A stretch of DNA of 64,000 nucleotides from Thermohalobaculum sp038534135. Lineage in GTDB: Bacteria; Pseudomonadota; Alphaproteobacteria; Rhodobacterales; Rhodobacteraceae. Below, piece after piece: positions 50,252 through 59,442 of this stretch (the first letter of the stretch is position 1; each line of letters opens with the position of its first letter). The translations under genes were made by a program, and so were the position numbers. The stretch lies in assembly GCA_038534135.1 (NCBI GenBank), contig JBCAXJ010000006.1, forward strand, positions 46,013-110,012, read 5' to 3'. Below the pieces are notes generated by a model. It ran no database searches and was not told where the DNA came from. It saw only the letters and a list, made by a program, of their open reading frames with translations.

Positions 50252-50467
50252 ATGACCCGCTTTCTGTCCGCCTTCACTGCACATCCCGCCTCGGTCGACG
50301 AAACCTATGGCGAGCACTTCCGCTTCGCGCTCGGCTTCGCGGGCACCCTGTTCCTCGCCGCCGGAGCCGCCCTGATCCATGCAATCCTGCCCTTCTGCTT
50401 CGAGAAGACCGCCAGCCGGATCATCGCACGCCTCTATGCCCGCACCCACAATCGCGGCGCGAACTGA
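50252..50467 (+). CDS. DUF6356-family small membrane protein
   Basis: A 71-residue protein of a small family common in Rhodobacterales and neighbours, sometimes labelled capsule-biosynthesis-related without proof. It begins MTRFLSAFTAHPASVDETYGEH and has one TM helix (FALGFAGTLFLAAGAALIHAIL), then a basic tail. GGGAGAG precedes the ATG. It diverges from the Lrp gene. Function unknown. Confidence 0.8.
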   Translation: MTRFLSAFTAHPASVDETYGEHFRFALGFAGTLFLAAGAALIHAILPFCFEKTASRIIARLYARTHNRGAN

Positions 50468-50570
50468 GCCAATCCCGGGACGCGCGCCCTTGTGATAGGT
50501 GCACGACCGGTATTTTCCGATCCTCAAACCTGCGCTAACCTGCCGGAGACAACCTTCGGGAGCACGCGCC

Positions 50571-51455
50571 ATGACCCTGTCGGTCACCCAGCTTCACCCT
50601 CTGTTCGTCGCCCGCATCGACGGCGCCGACCTGACGCAACCTTTCACGCCCGAGACATTCGCGCCCATCCAGGCCGCGATGGACGAGCACGCTGCCGTCG
50701 TGATCAAGGGGCCGACCCTGACGCAGGAACAGCAGATCGCGTTTGCCCAGAACTTCGGCACGCTGGAGGGCGACGCGATCCTCAAGACCGACCGGAAGCT
50801 GCGCATCAAGCCGCAGCTCGCCGACGTCTCGAACCTGAACGAGGAAAACAAGGTCTACGAACATCAGGACCGGCGCCGCATGTTCAACCTGGGCAACCAG
50901 CTCTGGCACACGGACAGCAGCTTCAAGCGCATTCCCGCGAAGTATTCCGGATTGCACGCCCATTCCGTCACGCCGGAAGGCGGCGAAACCCAGATCGCCG
51001 ACACCCGCGCCGCCTACGACGCGCTTCCCAAGAAGATCAAGGACCAGATCGAGGACCTGGTGTCCGAACACTCGATCTTCTGCTCGCGCCAGAAACTCGG
51101 CTTCACCGATTTCACCGAGGAAGAGCGCGCCGCCCTACCCCCGGTCCACCGCCCGCTGGTGCGCCTGCACCCCGCCTCGAAGCGCAAGGCGATCTATGTT
51201 GCCAGCCATTCCAGCCATGTCCTGGGGATGGAGATCCCGGACGGCAAGATGCTGCTGCGCGAACTGATCGAACACTGCACCCAGCGCGAGTTTGTCTACA
51301 CCCATAAATGGGAAGTCGGCGACCTGCTGATCTGGGACAACCGCTGCACGCTGCACCGCGGCCGCCCGTTCGACGAGGCGACGTACCGGCGCGACATGCG
51401 CCGCGCGACCGTCATGGACGACGACCCGGCGATGGAGCACCGCGACGCGGCCTGA
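50571..51455 (+). CDS. TauD/TfdA-family Fe(II)/2-oxoglutarate dioxygenase
   Basis: A 294-residue dioxygenase. Iron ligands are His113 and Asp115 in LWHTDSSF and the distal His in TLHRGRPFDEATYRR, whose Arg binds 2-oxoglutarate. The order and spacing match the TfdA/TauD family, whose substrates include sulfonates, 2,4-D and other carboxylates; the substrate here is unknown. GGGAG precedes ATG 50571. It stands upstream of photolyase on the same strand with a 173-bp gap. Confidence 0.9.
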   Translation: MTLSVTQLHPLFVARIDGADLTQPFTPETFAPIQAAMDEHAAVVIKGPTLTQEQQIAFAQNFGTLEGDAILKTDRKLRIKPQLADVSNLNEENKVYEHQDRRRMFNLGNQLWHTDSSFKRIPAKYSGLHAHSVTPEGGETQIADTRAAYDALPKKIKDQIEDLVSEHSIFCSRQKLGFTDFTEEERAALPPVHRPLVRLHPASKRKAIYVASHSSHVLGMEIPDGKMLLRELIEHCTQREFVYTHKWEVGDLLIWDNRCTLHRGRPFDEATYRRDMRRATVMDDDPAMEHRDAA

Positions 51456-51628
51456 CATTCCGCAACAGACCTTACGCCTGGCCCCGGCCTGTCCCGGGCG
51501 AAGACCCGGAACCGCACCGACACCTCCAGACGCCCTCAGCTTGGCATGGAGTGCCTTGCCCCGCGCCCCGTTCTGGACACCGTGTCAAACACCCCCATCT
51601 CTCCGCGCACACCGCTGCGAGGAGTGAC

Positions 51629-53167
51629 ATGCACAACCCGTCCAAGCTCCAGATCGTCTGGTTCAAGCGTGATCTGCGTACGGCTGACAACCGTGCGCTG
51701 ACCCGCGCGGCCCAGGCCGGGACGGTTCTGCCGCTGTTCGTGATCGAGCCCGCGCTTTGGTCGCAGCCAGACATGTCCGCTCGGCACTGGGCCTTCGTCT
51801 CGGAATGCCTGGCAGAGCTGCGCGAAGACCTCGCAAGCCTCGGCCAACCGCTGACGATCCGCATAGGCGATGTGGTCGAAACACTCGGCCAGCTCCACGC
51901 GGCCCACGGCATAGCCGAGCTCTGGTCGCACGAGGAAACCGGCAATGCCTGGACCTTCGCCCGCGACCAGCGCGTCACCGACTGGTGCCGCACCCACAGC
52001 ATCCCATGGCATCAAGACCGCCAGTCCGGCGTCATCCGCCTCATCAAGTCCCGGAATGGATGGGCCAAGCGCTGGGATGCGTTCATGGCAGAGCCCGAGA
52101 CGCTGCCTCCGACAGCTCTGCAACCCATCGACATCGACCCGGGCGCGATGCCATCGGCGAAGGACCTTGGCCTGCGGCCCGATCCCTGCCCCGACCGGCA
52201 AGCGGGCGGGCGCATGGCCGGGCTCACGATCCTGGAGAGCTTCCTTCACCAGCGCGGCGCACCCTATCGCAAGGCGATGTCCAGCCCGGTAACTGGCTTC
52301 GAACACTGCTCGCGCGTCTCGCCCTATCTCGCCTGGGGCGCGCTTGGGATGCGGGAAACAGCCCATGCGACCTGGGCACGGCAACGAGATCTGAAACAGC
52401 AGGGCATCGCCGGCGGCTGGCGCGGATCGATGTCGTCGTTTTCCGGGCGTCTCCACTGGCGCGATCACTTCACCCAAAAGCTCGAGGACGAACCCCGGCT
52501 GGAGCACGAGAACCTCCACCGCGCCTATGACGGTTTGCGCCCGCGCGAGCCGGACGCCGCAAGACTGCATGCCTGGGCACAGGGCGAGACCGGCCTGCCC
52601 TTCGTCGATGCCTGCATGCGGGCGCTTCGGGCCACTGGCTGGATGAATTTCCGGATGCGGGCGATGCTGATGGCGACCGCGAGCTATCACCTCTGGCTCG
52701 ATTGGCGCCGCCCCGGCGAGCATCTCGCACGCCTATTCACCGACTACGAGCCCGGCATCCACTGGCCGCAGGTCCAGATGCAATCCGGCACCACCGGCAT
52801 CAATACCGTGCGCATCTACAATCCGGTCAAACAGGGTCAGGACCAGGACCCTGACGGCACCTTTACGCGCGCCTGGGTGCCGGAACTCGCCACTGTGCCC
52901 GACAAGTTTCTCCAAACCCCATGGAAATGGGAGGGGGCGGCCTCGATCCTCGGCAAGAGCTATCCCGAACCGGTCGTCGACCACATCGCCGCCGCGCGCG
53001 ATGCCCGCGACAAGGTTTGGTCGGTACGGCGCGGTGCGGCGTTCCGTCAAACCGCACAATCCATCCAGTCAAAGCACGGCTCGCGCAAGTCGGGCATCCC
53101 GAACCGGGGCCAACGCGCCGCGCGTGACGCGGGCCAGATGTCCTTGCCCCTGGAGGACGGCGGATGA
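51629..53167 (+). CDS. phr: Cryptochrome/DNA photolyase family protein
   Basis: A 512-residue flavoprotein of the photolyase superfamily, which repairs UV dimers with light or acts as a photoreceptor. The N-terminal Rossmann domain starts IVWFKRDLRTADNRAL. The FAD-binding helical domain shows SRVSPYLAWGALGMRE, FSGRLHWRDHFTQKL, WMNFRMRAMLMATASYHLWLDW and GIHWPQVQMQSGTTGINTVRIYNP. GAGGAG precedes the ATG. The stop overlaps the ATG of a DUF2256 gene. Repair versus signalling cannot be settled from sequence alone. Confidence 0.92.
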   Translation: MHNPSKLQIVWFKRDLRTADNRALTRAAQAGTVLPLFVIEPALWSQPDMSARHWAFVSECLAELREDLASLGQPLTIRIGDVVETLGQLHAAHGIAELWSHEETGNAWTFARDQRVTDWCRTHSIPWHQDRQSGVIRLIKSRNGWAKRWDAFMAEPETLPPTALQPIDIDPGAMPSAKDLGLRPDPCPDRQAGGRMAGLTILESFLHQRGAPYRKAMSSPVTGFEHCSRVSPYLAWGALGMRETAHATWARQRDLKQQGIAGGWRGSMSSFSGRLHWRDHFTQKLEDEPRLEHENLHRAYDGLRPREPDAARLHAWAQGETGLPFVDACMRALRATGWMNFRMRAMLMATASYHLWLDWRRPGEHLARLFTDYEPGIHWPQVQMQSGTTGINTVRIYNPVKQGQDQDPDGTFTRAWVPELATVPDKFLQTPWKWEGAASILGKSYPEPVVDHIAAARDARDKVWSVRRGAAFRQTAQSIQSKHGSRKSGIPNRGQRAARDAGQMSLPLEDGG

Positions 53168-53310
53168 AGATGGTCAAGAAGCGCGATCTGCCGACCAAGA
53201 TCTGTCCGATTTGCGAGAAACCGTTCGCCTGGCGCAAGAAATGGGCCAAGATCTGGGACGAGGTCCGCTACTGTTCGGAACGCTGCAAACGGGCTCGCAA
53301 ATCCGGTTAA
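53164..53310 (+). CDS. DUF2256 zinc-ribbon protein coupled to photolyase
   Basis: A 48-residue DUF2256 protein. Four cysteines (Cys14, Cys17, Cys37, Cys41; ICPICEKPF and YCSERCKR) would bind one zinc. The middle FAWRKKWAKIWDEVRYC is the family signature. Its ATG overlaps the photolyase TGA (ATGA), so it is translated with photolyase. DUF2256 genes are often found next to photolyase or cryptochrome genes in other bacteria, but the function is not known. Confidence 0.85.
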   Translation: MKMVKKRDLPTKICPICEKPFAWRKKWAKIWDEVRYCSERCKRARKSG

Positions 53311-53383
53311 CGGAAAATTGCGTGACTTTCTTCACGGTCGAAATCACGGCGACCGGCCTGCGAATATCCACGTTGGAACGGCC

Positions 53384-54268
53384 TCAGATCAGCTCCAAAC
53401 CCAGCAGCGCGGATCGGACTGCAGCTTTCTGATCCTCGGTCGCCGGAGAGGTCGGCCGCCGCGCCACGCCAGCCGGAACGCCCTGGAGCGATTGCGCGTA
53501 TTTGCACAGGCTCGGCATGTTGTCCTGCCCGATCGCATCCCACAGCGGCATCAGCTTTTCGTGCAGGGCGACGCCGGTCGCATCGTCGCCTGCTTGCGCC
53601 GCATCCCACAGCTTGCACGACGGACCGGGTGCGGCCGTCAGGATCGCCGCGATCGAACCGCGCGCGCCCAGTTTGTAACTCAGCCACAGCAACGCATCGA
53701 CCGCCGAGAAGATCAGATTCTTCGCATCGGCCCGCCGCTGCAGGTCGGCAAACAGCTTCATATCGCCCGCCGATTGCTTGACCCCGGCCACGCCCGGCAC
53801 CTCCTCCATGATCCTCAGAAGCAGGTCCGGAGACAGGTAACACCATGGAACCACGTTATAAATCAGGATTGGCAAACCGCATTCGCCGTGGATGCGCCGG
53901 AAGTGATCGACCATCGCGTCGTCGTCCGGCCGGAACAGATAGCTCGGCGGTGTGACCTGCAGCGCCACGACGCCCAGGTCCGCAACCTGCCGCCCGCGCG
54001 CCGCCGTCTCGGCCGTCGAGTTCGAGATGATCCCCGCGACCACCGGCACACGGCCATCCGTGGCACGCACCGTCTCGGCCAGGATATCGCGGTGCTCCGC
54101 GCGGGTCAGGGCATGTCCCTCGCCGGTCGATCCGCCCGCTGCCAGGCCATGCACGCCTTCGGAGATCAGCCAGTCAACCTGGGCCGAGATCGCGCTCAGA
54201 TCAATCCCGTCGTCTTCGGTAAAAGGGGTCGTGAACGGCGCAACCACGCCGCGGAGCTCATCCAGCAT
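53384..54268 (-). CDS. Dihydrodipicolinate synthase/N-acetylneuraminate lyase family aldolase
   Basis: A 294-residue class I aldolase-like TIM barrel. The Schiff-base Lys164 lies in GVAGVKQSAGD, Tyr137 in ILIYNVVPW, and the GGSTGEG phosphate-like carboxylate-binding loop is at 45-51. The family makes or breaks bonds to pyruvate; the non-lysine members act on sugars or hydroxy acids, so it is not called dapA. GGGAGG precedes the ATG. It is a single gene before the cold-shock gene, which is on the same strand. Confidence 0.9.
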   Translation of the reverse strand: MLDELRGVVAPFTTPFTEDDGIDLSAISAQVDWLISEGVHGLAAGGSTGEGHALTRAEHRDILAETVRATDGRVPVVAGIISNSTAETAARGRQVADLGVVALQVTPPSYLFRPDDDAMVDHFRRIHGECGLPILIYNVVPWCYLSPDLLLRIMEEVPGVAGVKQSAGDMKLFADLQRRADAKNLIFSAVDALLWLSYKLGARGSIAAILTAAPGPSCKLWDAAQAGDDATGVALHEKLMPLWDAIGQDNMPSLCKYAQSLQGVPAGVARRPTSPATEDQKAAVRSALLGLELI

Positions 54269-54337
54269 CGCATCCTCCCGTTTTCAGAAAGGATGCGCGC
54301 CGTTGTCACCGCCCGCAATCGCGGACAGGATAAGCTG

Positions 54338-54544
54338 TCAAAGAAGTTCGAGTTGGTCGGCTGAAGCCCGCCCGTCGCGGCCCTCGCGCAGTTCGTAACC
54401 GATCTTCTGATTGTCGGCGAGGCTTTCAAGCCCGGCCCGCTGTACCGCTGAAATATGCACGAACACGTCTTTGCCGCCTTCATCAGGGGCAATAAAGCCA
54501 TAACCCTTGGTGGTGTTGAACCACTTCACGGTGCCTGTCGGCAT
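54338..54544 (-). CDS. Cold-shock protein, CspA family
   Basis: A 68-residue single cold-shock domain that binds single-stranded RNA or DNA. RNP1 is KGYGFIAP and RNP2 is VFVHISAV, both intact. The start MPTGTVKWFNTTKG is standard. GGAAAGGAAG precedes the ATG. About 250 bp upstream without a gene may hold a regulated 5' leader, which is typical of such genes, but no structure was identified. Confidence 0.95.
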   Translation of the reverse strand: MPTGTVKWFNTTKGYGFIAPDEGGKDVFVHISAVQRAGLESLADNQKIGYELREGRDGRASADQLELL

Positions 54545-54798
54545 CTGTCTTCCTTTCCTGCGAGCCTTCCCTGGCCCGATCTTTGGGACCCAATAGGGCT
54601 CAGATCTTGCTGCGTGGACTGATATCCGTCCGCGCCTTCTTGGTCCGTGCGCAGGTTAGGGATCGGCGTCAGGCCAGTTCTCGCTCAATACTATTGAACG
54701 ATTGCAACAGTATCGCGAAAGGCGATTCTCTACAACGCGTTCATGCCGCGATGCACAATACGGTGAGGCTTCTGAGAGCGACGCAAAACACAAGCAAA

Positions 54799-54939
54799 TC
54801 AGCTTCCAACCGTCTTCGGCATGCACATCTCGGCATCATCAGAATAGTATTCGCCGTCCTTGCACGTCTCGTCACAGGCCAGCACCGGAGCAGATCCAAG
54901 TGCAAAGACCGAAATCAGAATTGCGTATCGCAGTTTCAT
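54799..54939 (-). CDS. Small secreted Cys-containing protein
   Basis: A 46-residue protein with a signal peptide (MKLRYAILISVFALGSAPVLA) and a short mature part with cysteines in CDETCKDGEYY and MCMPK. ATG 54939 has AAGGAG upstream; the longer in-frame start is unsupported. The three Cys residues suggest a small disulfide-bonded periplasmic or secreted peptide. Not recognised. Confidence 0.6.
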   Translation of the reverse strand: MKLRYAILISVFALGSAPVLACDETCKDGEYYSDDAEMCMPKTVGS

Positions 54940-55049
54940 GGGACTCTCCTTCACCAAACAGAAGGATGGTGCCAGTACTGCGCGCGGCAAGCACGGCGCC
55001 TCCCGTTCTGTGGAATGACCCAGTCTGTCCGGCCAACTGTTCGGCTGTT

Positions 55050-56369
55050 TCAGCCTATGCGTCGTTCCAGCCAGCGCGCCGTTCGCAACAAAGGTCCGTC
55101 ACCGCCCCGGGGGCCGGTCAATTGAACACCCATCGGCAATCCGCCAACCTCGAGCAATGGCAGCGTCACGCAAGGCGTCCCGGCGAAGGTCCAGAAGGCA
55201 TTGAAGACCGGATCTCCGGTCCAGTCCAAGCCCTCGGGTGCTGCACCGGCTGACGCAAGGCATAGGACCGCGTCGTACTCGGCATAGACCCCTTCGAGCC
55301 AGTCGTAGACCTCGTCCCTTTTAGCGATTGCCCCGCGATACTCGGCCTCGGTCATCGCGCGCCCTTCAGCGATGCTGGCCTGCAGGCTCTGAGACATCGC
55401 ATCGCCATGGGCATCCAGCAGCGGCCCATAGTGCAGCGCATTGCCGTAAAGCTGGAGGATGCGCTGAGCCTGCCACGCAACAGCCATCTCGTCCGGCATG
55501 TTGATCTCGACGCAGTCCTGACCCAACGCATCAGCGAAGTCCGTCAATGCCTCCTGCGCCGCCGGATCAGCCTTGTCCCACATCGCGCCCCGCATGAACG
55601 CCAAACGCGGAGGCTTTGGCGGCTCGGCTGTCGCGAAGTCGGACAGCGATGGACGCGACCGCGCAACGGCGTGGAGATCCGATAGATCGCGCGCCAGCAT
55701 CTGATCCGTGACAAGTGCAACGTCTTCGAGCGACCGGCCATAGGTACCAACGGTGTCGAGCCAGTCCGCCTGCAGCGTAACACCCTGCCGAGCCACCCAG
55801 CCGAAGGTTGGCTTCAAAGCATGAATGCCGCAAAAGCTCGCCGGCCGGATGACCGAGCCCCCGGTCTGCGTTCCCAAGGCCAAGGGCACCTGCCCATCCC
55901 GCACCGCCGCTGCCGAGCCCGAGGACGAACCACCGGGCGTGTGCGCCGGGTTCAGCGGGTTCCTGGTCTTGCCCGGTGTCCGGGTCGCCAACTCCGTCGT
56001 GACCGTCTTGCCAAGGATCACCGCACCGGCATCGCGCAACTGGCTTACACACAGCGCATCGTGGTGGGTGTGGCGTCCCTCATGCCCGGCATAGCCATTC
56101 TGGGTGGGCATGCCGGCCGTTTCGATAATGTCCTTTATGCCGACCGGCACGCCGTGCAACGGTCCGATCCCCCTTGCCTTTAAACGCTCGACATCCGCCG
56201 CACGCGCCTGTTCCAAAGCGCGGTCCGGATCGAGATAAATCCAGGCGCCGACCTCTGCGTCGCGTTCTGCGATCCGGTCAAGGCACGACTGAACCAGCAC
56301 CTCCGACGTGATGTCCCCATCTGCGATCCGCCTGGCGGCCTCGCATGCACCAAGTTTCCAAAGATCCAT
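55050..56369 (-). CDS. Amidase signature enzyme, copy 1
   Basis: A 439-residue amidase-signature hydrolase. The catalytic triad is visible: Lys79 in HGVPVGIKD, the Ser tract GGSSSGSAA (cis-Ser near 149), and the nucleophile Ser172 in GTQTGGSVIRPA. AGGGGAG precedes the ATG. It follows a paralogous amidase by 25 bp and shares long identical stretches with it (MPTQNGY, VTTELA, PGKTRNP, LTGPRGGDG), so it arose by tandem duplication. The substrate (amide, carbamate or nitrile-derived) is unknown. Confidence 0.92.
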   Translation of the reverse strand: MDLWKLGACEAARRIADGDITSEVLVQSCLDRIAERDAEVGAWIYLDPDRALEQARAADVERLKARGIGPLHGVPVGIKDIIETAGMPTQNGYAGHEGRHTHHDALCVSQLRDAGAVILGKTVTTELATRTPGKTRNPLNPAHTPGGSSSGSAAAVRDGQVPLALGTQTGGSVIRPASFCGIHALKPTFGWVARQGVTLQADWLDTVGTYGRSLEDVALVTDQMLARDLSDLHAVARSRPSLSDFATAEPPKPPRLAFMRGAMWDKADPAAQEALTDFADALGQDCVEINMPDEMAVAWQAQRILQLYGNALHYGPLLDAHGDAMSQSLQASIAEGRAMTEAEYRGAIAKRDEVYDWLEGVYAEYDAVLCLASAGAAPEGLDWTGDPVFNAFWTFAGTPCVTLPLLEVGGLPMGVQLTGPRGGDGPLLRTARWLERRIG

Positions 56370-56394
56370 CCTGTCGTTCTCCCCTCGGCCGCCG

Positions 56395-57720
56395 TCAAGT
56401 CGCCGCGCGCGTCATCAACCAGTTCGCCGTGCGCAACAGCGCTCCGTCCCCGCCGCGCGGGCCCGTCAACTGGACGCCCAGCGGCATCCCGTCAGCCTGC
56501 AAAAGAGGCAACGAAACGCACGGCGTGCCCGCATAGGTCCAGAAGGTGTTGAAAACCGGTTCTCCGGTCCAGTCGAGGCCCTTCGGTGCAGCACCCGGCG
56601 CAGGCAGGCACAGGATCGCATCGAAGCGCGCATAGATCTCGTCCAGTCCGGCGGAAAGTGCATCGCGTTGATCCAGCGCCTGGCGATAGTCGGCCTCGCT
56701 GGTCGCACGGCCGTCGGCCACGATCCCGCGCAACGACTCGCTCATCAGATCGCCATGCAAGTCCATCAGCGGGCCGTAGTTCTGCGCGATGGAATACCGC
56801 ATGACGACGGCCTGCCAGTCCCAGGCGTCAGCCATCCATGCTGGCATATCGATCGCTTCGCACTCACTGCCCAGGTCCTGCGCGAAAGCTTCGAGCGCGC
56901 CTTGTGCTGCAGCGTCCGCCTGATCCCACTTGGCGCCTCGCATGAAGGCGAGGCGCGGCCTGCCAGGCGGTTCCGAGAGCGCCATTCGGTGCAGCGCGGA
57001 CCTGCTTCGCGGGATCGACTGCGGATCTGCCTGATCGCGCAGCATGAGCTGTTCGGCCATCAGCGCCACGTCCTCGACCGACCGACCATAGCACCCGACC
57101 GTGTCAAGCCACGCAGCCATCTGGGTGACACCCTGGCGCGCGATCAGACCGAAGGTTGGCTTCAGCGCGACGATCCCGCAATAACTGCCAGGACGGATGA
57201 CCGAACCCGCTGTCTGAGTACCAAAAGCGAGCGGCACCTGCCGGTCAGCCACCGCCGCGGCCGAGCCCGAGGATGATCCGCCGGGCGTGCGCGCCGGATC
57301 GTGCGGGTTCCGGGTCTTTCCCGGCATCCGCACAGCCAGCTCGGTCGTGACCGTCTTCCCCACGACCACCGCACCAGCATCGCGCATCTGGCTTACGCAA
57401 AGCGCGTCCTTGTGGGTATGGCGCCCCAGATGGCCCTTGTAGCCGTTCTGTGTCGGCATATCCGCTGTCTCGATGATGTCCTTCACGCCGATTGGGACGC
57501 CGTGCAGAGGACCGGTCCCGAAGCCCTTTGCACGCTGCACGTCGGCCGCGCGCGCCTGGTCGAGCGCGTATTCCGGTTGAAGATAGATCCAGGCCCGCAC
57601 GGCATCGTCTTGTGCAGAGATTCGATCGAGACAGGACTGCACCAGCGCTTCAGACGTGATGTCGCCGTCCGCGATCCGTTTTGCCGCCTCCGAGGCGCCC
57701 AGTTCAGAAAGCTCAGCCAC
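56395..57720 (-). CDS. Amidase signature enzyme, copy 2
   Basis: A 441-residue paralog of the downstream amidase with the same triad motifs (HGVPIGVKD, GGSSSGSAA, GTQTAGSVIRPG). I place the start at GTG 57720, which has GGAG six bases upstream and aligns exactly with the MDLWKLG start of the paralog; longer ATG readings do not align. The start overlaps the stop of the oxaloacetate-decarboxylase-like gene by 8 bp, so the three genes are one operon. Confidence 0.9.
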   Translation of the reverse strand: MAELSELGASEAAKRIADGDITSEALVQSCLDRISAQDDAVRAWIYLQPEYALDQARAADVQRAKGFGTGPLHGVPIGVKDIIETADMPTQNGYKGHLGRHTHKDALCVSQMRDAGAVVVGKTVTTELAVRMPGKTRNPHDPARTPGGSSSGSAAAVADRQVPLAFGTQTAGSVIRPGSYCGIVALKPTFGLIARQGVTQMAAWLDTVGCYGRSVEDVALMAEQLMLRDQADPQSIPRSRSALHRMALSEPPGRPRLAFMRGAKWDQADAAAQGALEAFAQDLGSECEAIDMPAWMADAWDWQAVVMRYSIAQNYGPLMDLHGDLMSESLRGIVADGRATSEADYRQALDQRDALSAGLDEIYARFDAILCLPAPGAAPKGLDWTGEPVFNTFWTYAGTPCVSLPLLQADGMPLGVQLTGPRGGDGALLRTANWLMTRAAT

Positions 57721-58567
57721 GGGCTTCTCCAAGGTAATCTGCAATCCACTGATCATAGTCATCTGCGCGCGTTGCACGGCGCATCAGGTCCGGTGACGCA
57801 GGCCGATCGGGGGGACGCTGCTCGCGCATGGCAAGCAAGGCTTCTTCCATGGCGCGAACCGCTGCCGGCAAAACCGGATGACCGTTCAGACACAGACGCA
57901 CTCCGCACCGGCCCAGCGTTTCGGTATCGGCGATCTTCAGCCCACCGCCTGTGACGATGGGTAGATCGAACTCGGCCCCCAGCGCCTCGAAATCGGCAAC
58001 TGACTTCAGGCCCAGAAAGAACAGCGCATCGACACCGGCCTCGGCATAGGCCCGCCCCCGTGCGATCGCATCATCCAACCCATTCACACCTGCGGCCGAC
58101 GTGCGCCCGATGATCACCGTGCCAGGATCCGCGCGCGCGTCCAACGCGGCTTTCATCTTGCCGACACCCTCCTCTACAGACAGCAACTCCATGCCCGACT
58201 GGCCATGGTGCAACGGCAGCACCGTATCCTCGATGGAAAGGGCCGAGACGCCCGCAGCCTCGAGTTCCTCGACGGTTCGGCGGACATTCAGCGCATTGCC
58301 ATACCCATGATCGGCATCCACGGCGAACGGCAGCTCGGACGCGCGCGAGATCCGGCGACACTGATCGGCGAACTCGGTCAGGGTCAGAACGATCAGATCC
58401 GGCGCGCCCAACACCGCCAGCGAGGCCGAAGACCCGCCAACCATGCCGATCTCGAAACCGATGTCCTCGGCCAGCCGGATCGAGAACGCATCGAACACCG
58501 ATGCAGGAACAAGGCAGCGGTCTCCGCCGATATGTTCGCGGAAAGCCTCACGGCGGGCTCTGTACAT
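57713..58567 (-). CDS. PEP mutase/isocitrate lyase-family protein, oxaloacetate-decarboxylase-like
   Basis: A 284-residue TIM-barrel protein of the isocitrate lyase/PEP mutase superfamily. VDADHGYGNALNVRRTVEELE and LSIEDTVLPLHHG and SVEEGVGKMKAALDAR closely match the subgroup with oxaloacetate decarboxylase activity in Pseudomonas. It would release pyruvate and CO2. AAGGAGG precedes the ATG. It begins the operon with two amidases, so it may remove a carboxylate product of the same catabolic route. Confidence 0.9.
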   Translation of the reverse strand: MYRARREAFREHIGGDRCLVPASVFDAFSIRLAEDIGFEIGMVGGSSASLAVLGAPDLIVLTLTEFADQCRRISRASELPFAVDADHGYGNALNVRRTVEELEAAGVSALSIEDTVLPLHHGQSGMELLSVEEGVGKMKAALDARADPGTVIIGRTSAAGVNGLDDAIARGRAYAEAGVDALFFLGLKSVADFEALGAEFDLPIVTGGGLKIADTETLGRCGVRLCLNGHPVLPAAVRAMEEALLAMREQRPPDRPASPDLMRRATRADDYDQWIADYLGEARG

Positions 58568-58856
58568 TGGCGTCCTCCTTCGGCTTCTGCCATTCCATCA
58601 CCAGGACATACGGCACGCGCCGGTATCGCCCAGCCTTCTCTGCATCCTCAGGCGGATATCCGTCCGGACGTGGCTCGTCGACGAACGTCAAGTGCAGACC
58701 CTTTGACTGAAAAGCATTCATGGAGGCGTGCATGGGCCTGTAGTGGTTCAGAATATTGATGCCACGCCATTGCCCACGGATCGCCCTTGCGTCCTGATAG
58801 TTGTCCATCGCGAACACAGCTTGGCCGTCGATATGCCGGTCCCAGTCGCTCCTCAC
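58548..58856 (-). pseudogene. Truncated C-terminal remnant of a class I SAM methyltransferase
   Basis: The 102-codon frame from GTG 58856 reads NHYRPMHASMNAFQSKGLHLTFVDEPRP and RRVPYVLVMEWQKPKED, which matches the last ~85 residues of class I methyltransferases (Rossmann SAM-binding portion absent). The frame before it is taken by the DUF3228 gene's 3' end, and no N-terminal half is seen. GGGGG precedes the GTG, but a working methyltransferase is not possible without the SAM domain. The stop overlaps the oxaloacetate-decarboxylase-like start by 20 bp. It is either a decayed gene or a rare short form. Confidence 0.5.
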
Positions 58857-58857
58857 C

Positions 58858-59442
58858 TTACCCCCGCCTGACCGTTGCATGAGCCTCCCAGAACGCCACA
58901 GCGCGGTCGTAGGCCTCGGCGTCAAGCGGACGACCGGACCCTCCCTCGGATCGGCCCAGAGCATTGCGGATCTGTGTTGCGGGCGGCATCGGCGGCTCCT
59001 CCGGCACCAAGGTGCCAATGACCGAGACAATGCCCCAGTCACAGTCAGGTACCGCTTGTTCTTCCGGGAAAGCCGCCGCTTCGGCCACCAACTGGGCATG
59101 GGAGTAGAGGATCACGTCGAACCATTCGGCACGCGGTGCGTCGAGCCCTTCAAACCAGCGTTCCAAAACCGCGCGTTCACCGTCCCGTCGGGCGCGATAC
59201 CCCGAGCGCAACTGACCTGCGTTCGCGTCTGTGACCGGCGCGAAACCGCACCGTGTCGGCGTATCGTTGACCAGAAACAGGTGTTTGCAAAACCGCGCGT
59301 ACCCGTCGACCAGATCGACGCCGTCGGCGATGGCGGCGTTGCACCGTGCCACCAGATCGGTCGGCGACACTCCTGTTACCAGAGTGCCCGACGCCGATGG
59401 CTGCCAGTTTCTGACGGCGAAATCGGTGATGTCGATGCGCAC
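58858..59442 (-). CDS. DUF3228-family protein
   Basis: A 194-residue protein of the DUF3228 family (unknown function). The start VRIDITDFAVRNWQPSASGTLV is typical and, with GGGCGG upstream, supports GTG 59442 over longer ATG readings. Other family segments are GFAPVTDANAGQLRSGYRARR and WFDVILYSHAQLVAEAAAFPEE. It ends at TAA immediately upstream of the truncated methyltransferase frame. Confidence 0.85.
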   Translation of the reverse strand: MRIDITDFAVRNWQPSASGTLVTGVSPTDLVARCNAAIADGVDLVDGYARFCKHLFLVNDTPTRCGFAPVTDANAGQLRSGYRARRDGERAVLERWFEGLDAPRAEWFDVILYSHAQLVAEAAAFPEEQAVPDCDWGIVSVIGTLVPEEPPMPPATQIRNALGRSEGGSGRPLDAEAYDRAVAFWEAHATVRRG

